A DNA stretch of 64,000 bases from Lathyrus oleraceus (Eukaryota; Streptophyta; Magnoliopsida; Fabales; Fabaceae): contig NC_066579.1 in the NCBI RefSeq assembly GCF_024323335.1, positions 242,789,068-242,853,067 on the forward strand. Direction: 5' to 3'. Position numbers and translations under genes: made by a program. A model generated the notes under the pieces. That model ran no database searches. It worked only from the letters and a program-made list of their open reading frames with translations, and was not told the DNA's origin. Shown one piece after another: positions 43,121-55,695 of this stretch; position 1 is the first letter of the stretch; each line of letters begins with the position of its first letter.

Positions 43121-46100
43121 TGTAGCTGCAAATTCATGACCATTAAGCTATAGATAAACTTAACATCAATAAAACTAGAGTCGTCACCGCGCTTTTATTG
43201 TTTCCAAAGGAACAGGTAAAAAGTACGAACAAAACCCAAAGATAAGAAGTTTTCAAATTAAAACTAATAAAATGCCAGAGATTACAAGTAAGGGGGTTGG
43301 TTACACAGAGGGATGGTGTTAGCACCCAAAGTGTCATAGGTACTCCTAGGGAGCCCTTTTTTATGGGTGTATGTGTTTTGGTATAAAAGAGGTTTCCAAT
43401 ATATAAAGTTTCGGGATGAGAAAAAATTCATTATTTATATTTTTGTGTTTGACAAGACCTTCGAACTTGTGCCTACGTACCTATATAAAATGAGGGATCA
43501 AAACCTTATAGTTCGTGGTATCAATTTCAAAGTGAGTAAATTGCTTTTAACAAAAATTTAAATTTAAAAGAGGCATAAAGGGCCTAAAAAAGAGTTTGAA
43601 TGAGTGTTAATTCTTTTTGTCTTTTGAAATTTTAAGTCAATATGGTTAGATTCATTTACAAGTTTGATTTAAGAAAAGAGTTTAAGAATGCAATGGCATA
43701 AGGCCAAAGTTTCTAATTTGCAATAAAGTCTAAGTTTAGAAATCACAAGCAAAGAATATTTTGAAAGGGGGGAGGGATTTGAAATTTAAGAAATGGGAGG
43801 AGATGAAGAGACTAATCCTAAGAAAAAAATTTAAAAGTTAAGAGTTGAAAAGATCTGACCAATGAGATGCAATCCAATAGACAAGAATGTCATATAAGAA
43901 TCCACTTTTCCTTTGGACTTTAAATCAAGCAATATCCATAAGCAAGCAAGATGAAAAGCAAGGCATCAAATAAAGATAGCCACATCCAAGCTAGCAACTT
44001 CATAATCTTCCCCCATGTATCAGATGACACACTCCTTGAATGGCTCAGGATAAGGCATTAGACACAAGTGCAAAGTAACATTTGTACCAAGATCATGTTG
44101 TAGATAAACTCAAGTGGATCCCAATACTTGCATCAGATGAAAGCTCACTTCACAATGACTTGGTTTCAGAAATGTTGGCATTGGCCAAGTCCTTTTGCAT
44201 AGGGAATATTGCCTAATTCTAAGTCCAAAGCTCAGATCAAATCCAATAGTGCACACAAACATTTTTTAGGGGTCTTTGGTGTTTATTAAGTATTTTAAGG
44301 TCATAAGACCACAAACACAAACAAGGTACACCAACAAATATATACAATCACAACATATATGGCTCAAGTGAGCAAAGGGAAAATGACATTAAAATAAACA
44401 GGCTTAATGCTATGTATAATGGCAAATGATAAATGACTTGAATTTAAATGGCATAAATTAAATGGTTTGAAATTAAAAGCAGTTAATAGTAAGAGTTAGT
44501 CAAATGTTAGTTTATTAGATGTTAGTGGAGTTTTACTTTTCAATTGTTTAAGTCATTATTTGGAGAACAGTCAACCCTCTATTCACAAGCATGGATCCTT
44601 GAACCAAGACATCTTCCAAAGGAAGGAAAAAAGGTCAAGTTTCCATACAATACCATGAAAGGGGGGAGACTTACAATCTCACTTACTAGAATGCTATGTC
44701 TTTGGGTTAAAATTTAGCGCTATGTTAAGCAATCATAATTGGACTTATATAGAAGTCACAAGCATCTGAGGTCGGGCAATAGAAATTTTTGTGTTAATGC
44801 ATGTTATAGATATGGTATAATGAACCATACTCCTAAAAAATACCACACACAAAAAGAAAATGATCAAAGGGTGAACCTAATCTCATCCATACTTGTATTA
44901 GTTCATGAACCAATTAGCCTTATGATATTGAGATGTCATTGGCCAATGAGAGGAATGGGATAGAAAGGGATTGAAGATGAAGAGGGGGGGGGGGGGGGGG
45001 GGAGACAAGACAAACACAAATTGGTGATGGGAGGAGTTTTATCAAATTAAAATCATTCATTCATTTTAGGAGATGAAATATACATATCATCAATCCCCTA
45101 AATCCAATGATTTTAATCCAACAAAAGTCAAATCAACCTTGACCAATGCCCAAACACATAGTCAAACTTCACAAGTCAACAAAAATGGCTCAACACAATT
45201 TATGCAATACTTAAGCAATTAAAAATCAAATTAAAATGCATTAAAGTAAATTATGTTTTATCAAAAACCTAAAACCTCTTCAAAACACCAAATAAATATC
45301 CAAGAGATTTATCATAGGTCAAACAATGAAAAAGGACCTTGGAGAATTTTTTTCACAATTTTTGAAAAGTCATAAGTATTTTTAAACAATTAAAAATATA
45401 CACAAAAGCAATTAAATCATGAAAAATATTAATATTGATCCAAAAAATAATTTTAATTCAGAAAATGAAAGAGAAAAATAATTGAATTTTTTTGGTGAAA
45501 GTTCCATATTTTTTGGATCAATAATGAAATTAATATGAATTAATGAAAATAATGCAAATAAAACAAATTAACAAAAATTAAAAAAATGTAGACCATTTGA
45601 TCTCCCTCATTAATTGAGGTGGAAGATCAGATGGATCAGCGTGCGCATTCCACATGGACCTAAGTCAACTGAGAAGCACGTGTGATAATCAGAACCAATG
45701 CACATGATTAAAACAATTTAAATGGATCTTATGGTTGAGATGCTTCCAACACATCGCCGGAGCCAAAGCTCTGATCTTCTTCTCCGGTGGACCTCACCAA
45801 ACTGGTTCACCTTCAACCATCACCAAAATGAAAAGGAAAGACATGGATTTAAGGAAAAAATGCTCAGGAGCTCGAATCTGGCCTCAATTTTGTCTAAATC
45901 CAAGCATATGAGAAAATACAAGGAGTTGAATTTTGAGGATCATGAACTGAGTTGCTTCGATTTGACCTCAAATGAACTCAATCTTGTTTCCTACATTGGT
46001 AGGACTTCAGATAACCAAAAATCAACAAGAATAATGGAGAATTGAGTGAGAATCAAAGAGGAGAAGTTTCTGAAAAATCACCTTCGAGTTGATCCAATTT

Positions 46101-47848
46101 CACTTGATATTGATCTGGATTTGATTGCTTTCTCCTTCTCTTGCTTGCAAAAAACAAATGGAATGAAAATGGAAGTGAATTTCTAGAGTTTGAACTTCCA
46201 AACAGATGGTGAAGTTTAAGCTCGATTTTAAGAGAAGTCTCAGAAAATTCTATGGCGGTGAGGGTTTGCAATGGTCTAGCAAAGCTTGGGTAAGGTGCTG
46301 ATGATGAATCTGAAGCCTTAAGCTTGTTAAAATAGGCAATGTGTTTGATATTTGCACCACTTGAAAATTGGACAAAATTAGCAACTTCCTTGCATGGGTG
46401 ATAGGCATTCATTTGGGCCTCAAGAGTGATGCAATCTAATTCCAAATCGTGTACAAAGTCTGTTGAAACCATCATGTGCAAGCATGCAAATGGAAATGAT
46501 CATATGAAGTTTAAACTTGCCAAAACACTTCCGATAATGAATCCATGCGCAAGTCCTTCAATTTTAGTCCAAATGAGATGATCATGGATGTTTTGGAAAG
46601 GGAACATCAAGGGGAACAACTTTCATGTTAAACACTTTTTCATTTGAAGCATGGATCATGATGAATTTTGAGGTGGAAGTTCGGGAAATCAAACATATTT
46701 GAAAAATTTCTAAGTCCCAAGTCAAATGTTCACTTCTTCCACCTTGAATAACTTTTTCTATGGACTTCAAATGAGATTGGTTCCTTCATAAAAGTTGTAT
46801 ATATTTCAAACCTCTTCAATTGGGTCACCAATTTGGCCTCATTTGGATTTGGTATGAAGGAGTTATGCATTTTAGAAGTTGAGGAAAATCCCTTGTTCAA
46901 TGGAATTGGTCCAAAATGACCTATAATGTTTCCTCTTGGAAAATGCATTTGCAAGTTGAATTTGCACTTCCTCCAAACATAAAAGTTTTAGTATACATCT
47001 TGAAATTGATCATGGAATTTAAATGTCTTTCATCGCATAAAAATTGAGTAAGTTATGATCTTGGGAAGTTGACCTTCAAACTAGGGTTTAGACAAAATGA
47101 CCTATAATCTTTTACTATAAAAAATGACTTTCCAAGCAAAATTAGCTCTAGACCTCAACATGAAAGTTTTTTGGAGTTTCATTTAGACTAAATTTTCTCT
47201 TGGTATCATTTTGATATGACAAACATTGTAGGAGATAGGGTCTAGGGAACCCCAGTTTTGACTAGTTGACTCTCTCTGGTCAACCACCATAAACCAACTT
47301 GCTAGCCTAACATTATCTTGACTTTTGGGACTCATGGAGAATAATATATGCATAGGATGATGTAAGGTGAAGTATCCCTTGAAGTATTTTATCAATTGTT
47401 GAAGAGACTTGTTGAAGAAGTCACATAAGATACCCAGATGAATTAGGGTTTCCCAGGCAAACCAACTCCAAACTTTTGAAGATTTCTTGATCAAAATAAC
47501 ATGTGAAGAACATGGGGATCCATATATGATAATTATAGCCATATTAAACCATTTCTTGATTGAGCTCCTTGCAATTAGGGTCTTCCACCCTAGATATGAG
47601 CTTGATAGAGCATAGGTGAGCATACACACTACCTACAAAAGCAACAAACTATACATTGACATATTTTTGGTATTTTGGTTAGTAAATAAAGAAAAATGAA
47701 GTATGATATAATCAATTGCGTTTGGTGATCTCTCCCAATGTAAACCCAATGAATGAGGGGTAAGGAGAGTGCCAAGGTGTGATCCCAATGCTCATGCATA
47801 TGATGACAATAACATGACGGACCTTAGGGTCAAAATTGGGGTCTTACA
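43121..47848 (-). repeat. 3' LTR of M (4728 bp)
   Basis: Starts TGTAGCTGCAAATTC and ends GGGGTCTTACA. Same family as the P LTR in opposite orientation. It contains a run of 19 G at 44984-45002 that the other M LTR lacks. The TATA region seen in the P LTR is not recognisable here. Non-coding. Confidence 0.92.
44984..45002. repeat. Poly(G) tract, 19 bp
   Basis: Uninterrupted run of G within gaagagg...gagacaag. The equivalent place in the 5' LTR (about 61740-61752) reads gagggaggggagat, so the run is an expansion or an assembly error. Confidence 0.9.
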
Positions 47849-48339
47849 ACTGCCCATATTTAAGGATGTTCTAGCTGAGGAGATGAGGGTTAAAATCTTT
47901 GTATCGACTCAGTAGAAAGGGCCTAAATAACAATAATAGAAATGAATTTTGGTCCCTAAGAGACCTCATGATGCATATGATATGGAATGTTAAAAGTAAT
48001 ATCTATGGGGAAAAGGTTGCCACAAAGGAAAAGAATCCGGAGAGACTGAAAGTCCGTAGGAGCATAATATGTTCCATAAGAAAAACTCACTGGGGAGACA
48101 AAGACTCTGGGGGATAAAAGATACGCGTAGGACAGGCTATGGTTTAAAACTGCTGGGGGACACGAGGGATTCCACAGAAATAAATCAATGGAAAGACTCA
48201 GCCAGGGATAAAAGGAAAATCTGAAGGGGAAACAGGTAGGTTATAACAACACTGAAATACTCGAACCAAATAGGGAATGGCGATTTCACCGAGGAAATAC
48301 GCACTCAAACTCAACTGGGGAAGAAATAGTCTTCAACAT
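47849..48339 (-). other. M 3' UTR next to the 3' LTR
   Basis: Begins with a weak polypurine tract (minus strand catccttaaatatgggcagt). The sequence has many actgggga/ctgggg motifs, as in the F 3' UTR. No gene. Confidence 0.7.
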
Positions 48340-49140
48340 AGGAGTAACATAAGTATATTATCTACTATCGTTTACTGGGTAAGGAGATAACAAAATCTGT
48401 CAGAGAGGACATCTGTTACCGGTGAGGGTAAACATATCAAGGATGACTCGCTGAGGGTATCCAGGTGGTGTATTCATTACCAGTTACTGGGTAAGAATAA
48501 ACTGTTGGGGAAAAGCCAAAACTAGGATTTACAACCACTGGTTACTGGGCAAAAGACCAAAGAAAGAGAATATTCGTCACTGGTTAAAGTGAACATATCA
48601 AGGATAGACTCAAAGGGGATAATATCTGTCATCAGTTAAGATTAACATATCAAGGATAGACTGCTGGAAAAAGTAGGAATTACATCTATTGACTACTAGA
48701 TAGAATACCGAAAAGAGAATATTCGTCATCGGTTAGGATGAACATATCAAGGATAGACTCTAAGGGGAGAAATGGGAATTACATCTATCAGTTACTAGAT
48801 AGAAAACCAAAAGAGAGAATATCTGTCATCGGTTAAAGTGAACATATCAAGGATAGACTCCATAAGGGGGAGCAGTATTTACAACTAATGGTTACTGGGC
48901 AGAAGACCACAAAGAGGAGGAAATCTGTCATCGTTTAGGATGAACATATCAAGGGTTAACCCTTTAGGGGAAAGAAATAGGGATTACAACTACTTTTTTA
49001 CTGGGTAGAATACCAAAGAGAGAGAATATTCGTCATCGGTTAGAATGAACATATCAAGGATATTCGTCACTGGTTAAAGTGAACATATCAAGGATAGACT
49101 CAAAGGGGATAATATCTGTCATCAGTTAAGATAAACTCTA
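48340..49140. repeat. ~100-bp tandem repeats in the M 3' UTR
   Basis: About seven units with gaatattcgtcatcggtta, aacatatcaaggatagactc and ttactgggtagaa-type blocks at roughly 100-bp spacing. One segment of about 70 bp at 48566-48640 is repeated almost unchanged at 49064-49135, suggesting a later block duplication. An 8-bp repeat (gaatgtat, three copies) follows at 49141-49167. Confidence 0.82.
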
Positions 49141-49167
49141 TGAATGTATGAATGTATGAATGTATGA

Positions 49168-50255
49168 TGATTATGCTGATAAAACAATTACAAAGATACA
49201 ACTATCGCTGGTTTGAATCATCAATACAATGCTCGGTCAATCTCAATATGAGGGAACCAACTAGTGAAGGAGAACGGGAATCAACATTCTCAAAGGCTCA
49301 ACCCTGTCTGGGGAAGAGGGGAGATTTGCTGAGAAGCTGCACTACCAACTCTGCGGGGAATTTTTAGGTCAACACCATATCAAATGGGAGACAACCTTGC
49401 AGAGGATCCATCATACAGCTCCGGAATCAATGTTGCATGAAGTCCGCTGGAGACTTGAGGGGAAACCAGAATATTGTGCTAGATCCACGCAAACAGAGAA
49501 AACGCGCTTACAACTCACGGGAGGCAAAATGCAGACTCGACTGGAGAAACCAACAAAAATTCGGCTAGAGATGCTGAAACGCTGCTGGGAAAACACAGAG
49601 CTTACTCCAACTGCTTGGGGAAAACCAATAATATTTCGCATCTTAGGGCTTACCGATTTTCAGACCGCTGTTGATATTCCTTAAATGAAATCGATTGCTC
49701 TTAAAGTATCAACTTTTATTATTTAAGAAAACATGATTTTGATTTAAAAATAATTTCAAAATGATCATCCTAAAAATTTAAATCTATTTGGCTTAAAGAT
49801 AAATAAGAGTAGAAACAATTGGATAAAAAACTCAACTTTATTTAATAGAATGGTAGTCTGTAAATGACAAGACTCCACAGATCTTTACAAAATTTGAAGA
49901 ATGGTAATTTACATGGAAAAGGGCTACATTGAATACAATGATCACTAACCCTTATACCGACTTCAATATCCATTGTGCTCTTGCCTTTGGTTGAAGATGA
50001 ATCAGAGCCAAATGTTGTGCTCAAGAAAGTTTTCAAGACTGAAGATCAGCAGGATGCAGTTACTTGCCATGATCCCTAATTTTTGCATAAATTTCCCCAA
50101 GGCGGGGTACTCAATTTATAGGGATAAATTTTCTGTTTTTGTGTCTCTAACTTTTCCCTAGATCGCCCTTTTAGGTTTTCAATCCACCGAGACGCTCATT
50201 TTTTGCCTAAGCCGCCCTTTTGGGTTTTCAACTTAGCGAGTTGTTCTTTTCTTCT
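49168..50255 (-). other. M 3' UTR between repeats and integrase
   Basis: Non-coding. It carries ctggggaa motifs and, at 50160-50240, cgccctttt-aggttttc blocks like those after F integrase. Short ORFs across 49397-49684 have no recognisable similarity and I do not regard them as genes. Confidence 0.7.
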
Positions 50256-52137
50256 TTAGGCGAAGTATTTCTTGATTGCATCGGCATTCACATGACCCAT
50301 GAACTCTTTACCATCCATAGTTGTAAGAATCATAGAACCGCCCGAAAAGGCTCTCTTAACAACATATGGGCCTTCATAATTAGGAGTCCATTTTCCCCTA
50401 GCATCTGGTTTGAAAGATAAAATTTTCTTGAGCACGAGGTCACCTTCTCTAAACACATGAGGCCTGACCTTCTTATCAAACGTTTTCTTCATTCTCTACT
50501 AGTACAACTGACCATGACACATGGCAGTCAATCTCTTTTCTTTAATCAAATTCAGCTGGTCATACATGGTCTAACACCATTCAGCCTCAGTCAACTTGTC
50601 TTCCATCAGGACACACAGTGATGGGATCTCAACCTCTATTGGGAACACAACTTCCATACCATAAACAAGTGAGAAAGGGGTTTCCCCTGTTGAAGTGCGG
50701 ATGGATGTACAGTACTCGTGCAAAGCAAATGGGAGCATCTCATGCCAAACCTTATACGTCACAACCATCTTCTGAATGATCTTCTTAATGTTCTTGTTCG
50801 CAGCTTCAACATCCCCATTCATCTTAGGTCTGTAGGGAGAAGAATTATGATGTGAAATCTTGAAATCTTGGCAAAGAGTTTCCACCATATTATTGTTCAA
50901 GTTCGATCCATTATCAGTAATGATCTTACTTGGCACACCATACCGACATATAATCTGATTCTTGATAAACCTCACAATAACTTGCTTGGTCACATTTGCA
51001 TACGATGTCGCTTCAATCCACTTTGTGAAGTAGTCAATCGCCACTAGAATGAAACGATGTCCATTCGAAGCTTTGGGCTTAATCATGCCAATCATATCAA
51101 ATCCCCACATGGAGAAGGGCCATGGAGAGGAAATGACATTCAACAGTGTTGGAGGAACATGAATCTTATCTGCATATACTTGACACTTGTGGCATTTCTT
51201 CACAAATTTGCAACAGTCAGATTCCATTGTCAGCCAATAGAAGCCTTCTCTCAACATCTTCTTAGCCATAGCATGGCCATTGGAATGAGTACCAAAGGAA
51301 CCTTCATGGACTTCAGTCTTCAATAAGTCTGCTTCGTGTCTATCCACACATCTGAGCATAACCATATCGAAGTTTCTCTTGTAAAGCTCATCGCCGCTTA
51401 GGTAAAACTTTCCAGCTAATCTTCTCAAAGTCTTCTTATCTTTCAAAGATGCCCCAGACGGGTAAATCCGACTTTGGAGAAAACACTTGATAACAAAATA
51501 CCACGACTTTTCATCTTTGATCTCTTCAACAACAAACACATGAGCTGGCCTATCAAGATGCATCACAATCAGATTAGGAACTTCATTCCAGAACTTCACC
51601 ACAATCATTGAAGCCAATGTTGCAAGAGCATCTTCCATCCAGTTTTCATCTCGATGGATATGATGAAACTCAACCTTTGTAAAGAAAGTTGAAATCCTCC
51701 TCGTATAATTCCTATATGGTATCAAACTGGGTTGTTTCATCTCCCATTCACACTTGATCTGATTCACAACCAAAGTTGGATCTCCATAGACATCCAAATA
51801 CTTGATTCTGAGATCAATGGCCTCTTCAAGCCCCATAATGCAAGCTTCATACTCAGCCATATTATTCGTACACTTGAAAGTCAATCTAGTTGTAAATGGA
51901 AAATGATTGCCTTGAGGAGTAATAATCACTGCCCCAATTCCATTACCATATTGATTAACATCTCTATCAAATACCATGCCCCAACGGGAACCAGGTTGTT
52001 GCCCTTCGTCAAGCAATGGTTCATCATAATCTTTCATCTTCAAGTACAAAATCTTTTCATTAGGAAAATCATATTGCACTGACTGATAATCTTCAATCGG
52101 TTGGTGGGCCAGATGGTCAGCCAAGACACTACCTTTA
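50256..52137 (-). pseudogene. M pol: archaeal-type RNase H and integrase
   Basis: A 517-codon open frame (50571-52124) plus the C-terminal part (50256-50492). The first ~175 residues are the aRNH (E91, D115 and D165 region kept). Integrase follows: zinc-binding histidines near residues 273-284 and cysteines 311 and 314, then catalytic D343, D404 and E440 with the 35-residue spacing of DD35E. The C-terminal module reads G-K-W-T-P-N-Y-E-G-P-Y-V-V-K-R-A-F-S-G-G. Stops after E-A-E-W-C and just upstream of 50492 break the frame; no shift is needed to connect the parts. Confidence 0.9.
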
Positions 52138-53718
52138 ATCGCTTTCTGAGATCAGTATTCAATATCATACTCTGATAACAACATCTGCCAATGGGAAATC
52201 CTCCCAGTTAAAGCAGACTTCTTAAAAATATACTTGATTGGATCCATTTTGGATATCAACCAAGTTGTATGATTCAATGTATACTGACGCAGATGCTTAG
52301 CAACCCAAGCCAATGCGCAACAAGTCTTTTCAATCATAAAATACTGAGTCTCACAATCGGTGAATTTCTTACCGAGGTAGTAAATAACATATTCTTTCTT
52401 TCCAGTTTCATCTTGCTAACCAAGAACACAACCCATACTTTCATCAAGCACATTCAAATACATGATCAACGGTCTTCCTTCAACAGGTGGAGACAGAATT
52501 GGAGGCTGAAGCAGATACTCTCTGATACTGTCAAAAGCTTTATGGAAATCCTCGATCCAATCACAATACTGATCTTTCTGATGAAGCTTGAATATAGGTG
52601 CACATGTGGCAGTCATATGCGAAATGAATCTTGAGATATAGTTCAAGTGGCCGAGAAAACGTCTTACTTGCTTCTCAGTTTTGGGCGCAGACATCTCTTG
52701 TATTGCTTTGACCTTGGGTGGATCGACTTCAATACCCTTCTCGCTGACAATAAATCCCAACAACTAACCAGAACGAACACCAAATGTACATTTATTGGGA
52801 TTCAAGCGGAGTTTGTACTTCCTCAAACGCTGGAATAACTTCAACAAATGTTCAACATGCTCTTCTTCATCACTGGATATAGTAATCATATCATCAACAT
52901 AGACTTCGATCTCTTTGTGCATTATATCATGAAAAAGAGTGGTCATTGATCTCTGGTATGTTGCACCAGCATTCTTTAAATCGAAAGGCATCACTCTATA
53001 ACACAATGTTCCCTAAGGTGTAATGAATGTGGTCTTCTCCATATCTTCGGGTGCCATATTAATCTGATTATAACCGGAAAATCCGTCCATAAATGAAAAG
53101 ACTTTGAACTTAGTTGTATTGTCTACCAACATATCAATTTATGGTAGGGGGAAATCATCTTTCGGACTAGCTTTGTTCAAATCTCTATAATCAACACACA
53201 TACGAACTTTTCCATCTTTCTTAGGAACGGGCATAATATTGGCCACCCACTGCGGATACTCAACAGTAACAAGGAAACTAACATCAATATTCTTTTGCAT
53301 TTCTTCTTTGATCTTTATTGCCATGTCAGGATGAGTCCTCCTTAACTTCTGCTTGACTGGCGGGCATTCTGGCTTCAACGGCAATCTATGCTCCACAATT
53401 TCAGAATCCAAACCAGGCATGTCTTGATAGGACCAAGCAAACACATCTGAATACTCTCGGAAAAGATCAATCAACCCCTTCTTAACCTCAGGACACAGTC
53501 GAGACCCAATCTTGACTTCCTTCACATCATCTTCAGAACCTAAGTTGACTAGCTCAATCGGCTCTTCGAATGGTTGAATGTTTTTTTCCTCATGCTCAAG
53601 TAGACGAGACAATTCATCAGACACTTCTTCATCATATCCTTCATCAGCCTCAAACATAAGGAATTCAAAGTTTGGAGAAGGAGTAGGATCATTGTATTCA
53701 ATGGTTTTAGAAACCAAC
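52138..53718 (-). pseudogene. M pol: pre-RT, reverse transcriptase and first RNase H
   Basis: The acidic pre-RT part (53500-53718) leads to P-V-P-K-K-D-G-K-V-R-M-C-V-D-Y, D-F-P-L-P and the active site Y-V-D-D at 52890-52901. Connection and RNase H follow (R-F-L-G-H-L-N-Y-I-S-R-F-I; I-M-Y-L-N-V-L-D-E-S-M-G-C-V-L-G; D-C-E-T-Q-Y). In-frame stops lie at about 53139, 53009, 52764, 52416 and 52152. In three of these the P copy shows that the stop comes from TGG, CAG or CGA by a transition. The frame is continuous from the intron to integrase. Confidence 0.9.
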
Positions 53719-53978
53719 CTGCATAATAATTTGATATTTTGATTTTAGAGAAGTGAATTGTGACCAAGTATTATGCAGATGGACGATTATTATTTATTTA
53801 ATCATGTTTTTTTTGTGATTACCATTTTCACAAAAGCAAAATGTAAAAATAAAACATCATAGATGTGGATGAATAGAATTGCATTTTATTGATGATCAAT
53901 TTGAAATATGCCCAACAATGTTCGCTTCTCCCTTAGGCATAGGAGAAGGATTTTCAAGGAAATAAAAAAAGCAATTAC
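53719..53978 (-). other. Ogre intron between protease and RT (260 bp)
   Basis: The minus strand reads ctctctaa|gtaattg at the donor and ttattatgcag|gttgg at the acceptor. The intron is AT-rich (many T and A runs, poly(A) at about 53808-53814). Removing it brings the protease frame and the pre-RT frame into register, while the unspliced RNA meets a TAA at the donor. An intron at this place is an established feature of Ogre elements. Unspliced RNA would give Gag-Pro products and spliced RNA would give Pol. Use in this copy is not tested. Confidence 0.82.
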
Positions 53979-55695
53979 TTAGAGAGATGAACAATAACGG
54001 GAACATCAACAGCGATCCAATTGTTGCAAGCCTTGCCATGCGTCACAAAATTGGTGCAGTCATCATCTGCATCCCCCTCGATCACTGCAGCTGAGTGTTG
54101 TTCATTGCCATGGATGAACCCTCCGTAATGGAAGCTAGGTTGCACATCTTCAACTTTGACAACAGACATCCCTTGCTGGAAACCCAAACCGGCTCGGTTC
54201 TTCTTCTCGGCGACCTCTACCATACGGCCCCACTGATCAGAACTTCCATCTTCAACAATCTTCTGAGCGTCTTTAAAAGAGGACATAGGTTCCCTAACTT
54301 TCTTCTCTTAAGCAATAGATAGAGCTTGGAACGGAGTTCCAATCTCATCCTTAGCTTCTACATATTAGAAAGACGACAGGTGACTTACCAGTAGTGCTTT
54401 CTCTCCACCCATAATGACGAGCTTGCCATTCTTCACAAACTTCAACTTCTGATGCAGAATGGATGTTACAACCCCAGCTTCATGTATCCACAGCCTTCCT
54501 AACAAGCAGCTATAGGCCGGGTGGATGTCCATTACTAGAAAAGTAATTTGAAAATCACTCAGACCTATCTTCACTAAAAGGCCCATTTCACCAATAACAG
54601 TCTTACGAGAACCATCAAAAGCTTTGATGATCACACCATTGTATCTTATAGGAGCGCCTTGATACGTTAATTTGGACAGAGTTGACTTGGGGAGTACATT
54701 CAACGAAGAACCGGTATCAACCAACACATTTGACAATGTATATTCCTTATAATTCATTGATATATGCAGTGCTAGGTTATGATTTCTGCCTTCCTCAGGA
54801 AGTTCTTCATCACAAAAGGTCAAGTTGTTGGAGGAAGTGATGTTAGCCACAATGTGGTCAAAGTGATCCACTGTTACATCATGTTCAACATAAGCTTGCT
54901 CCAATACTTTTTGCAATGCTTCTCTGTGCGCTTCAGAATTCATGAGCAGAGACAATACTAAAATCTTAGAAGGAGTTTGGAGCAGCTACTCCACCATATT
55001 GAATTCACTCTTCTTTATTAGTCATAGTACCTCATCATCATCACTAGGCTTCAAATTGCTGGATTCACCAGACTGACACTTTGGAGCACTAACTGGGTTT
55101 GCTACAGGTACCTCAACCTTCTTACCAACATCGCCTACATCTTTTAGGAAAACGGAACCAAAAACTTGACCGCTACGGGTCACCTTCGTAACATCAGAAA
55201 TGTTCACAATGGAATTAGTCGTAGGCAATGGAACCTCTTGACCATTCTCCAACATAGTAGCATTATACTGATATGGAACAACTCTATCGAATGCATACGG
55301 GACTGGACCCTCTAACCGTATCACTAACGGTGATATCGATCTGTTGATGATGTTACTGCTGCTACTGTCAAATTGAATCACTACCCGCTCAGGGGTTTTA
55401 AACACTGGTATTATCACAGTGACATCATCTATATCCCTCGATTGTTGAATCTAGATTACATTCTCATTCATCAACTTCTGGATATCTCTCTTGATAATTG
55501 AACACCCATGGGGGTTTACACTACAAATTGCACAACCGTCATGGTCATGCTCATAATCACTAATAGTACACAGAGTCTTATGCATCTCTACCAAGTACCT
55601 ACGAATACGTCGCACATCGAACACTCAGAAACTTCCTGGACAACCATCTACCATATTAACAGAGGAATTACCATGAGCAGGCAATGGATTTGCTT
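53979..55695 (-). pseudogene. M protease region
   Basis: An aspartic protease frame. The N-terminal part (55022-55417) has P-V-F-K-T-P-E-R-V-V-I-Q-F. The catalytic site N-V-L-V-D-T-G-S-S-L-N-V-L-P lies at about 54700-54730, followed by the flap-side G-M/L-L-V-K-I-G and I-H-P-A-Y-S-C-L-L-G-R motifs. The C-terminal part (53979-54286) ends at the intron. In-frame stops occur near 55022, 54975, 54365 and 54310. The protease cuts the Gag-Pol product. Confidence 0.85.

Noticed and set aside
45722..46045. ORF of 107 codons with a longer version (167 codons) at 62474-62977
   Set aside because: Both are at the same place in the two M LTRs. One copy is interrupted and there is no recognisable domain. 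An LTR-encoded peptide cannot be fully excluded, but support is lacking.
46053..46481. Possible host gene fragment upstream of the M LTR promoter region
   Set aside because: The sequence recurs in the other M LTR and partly in the P LTR, so it belongs to the LTR.
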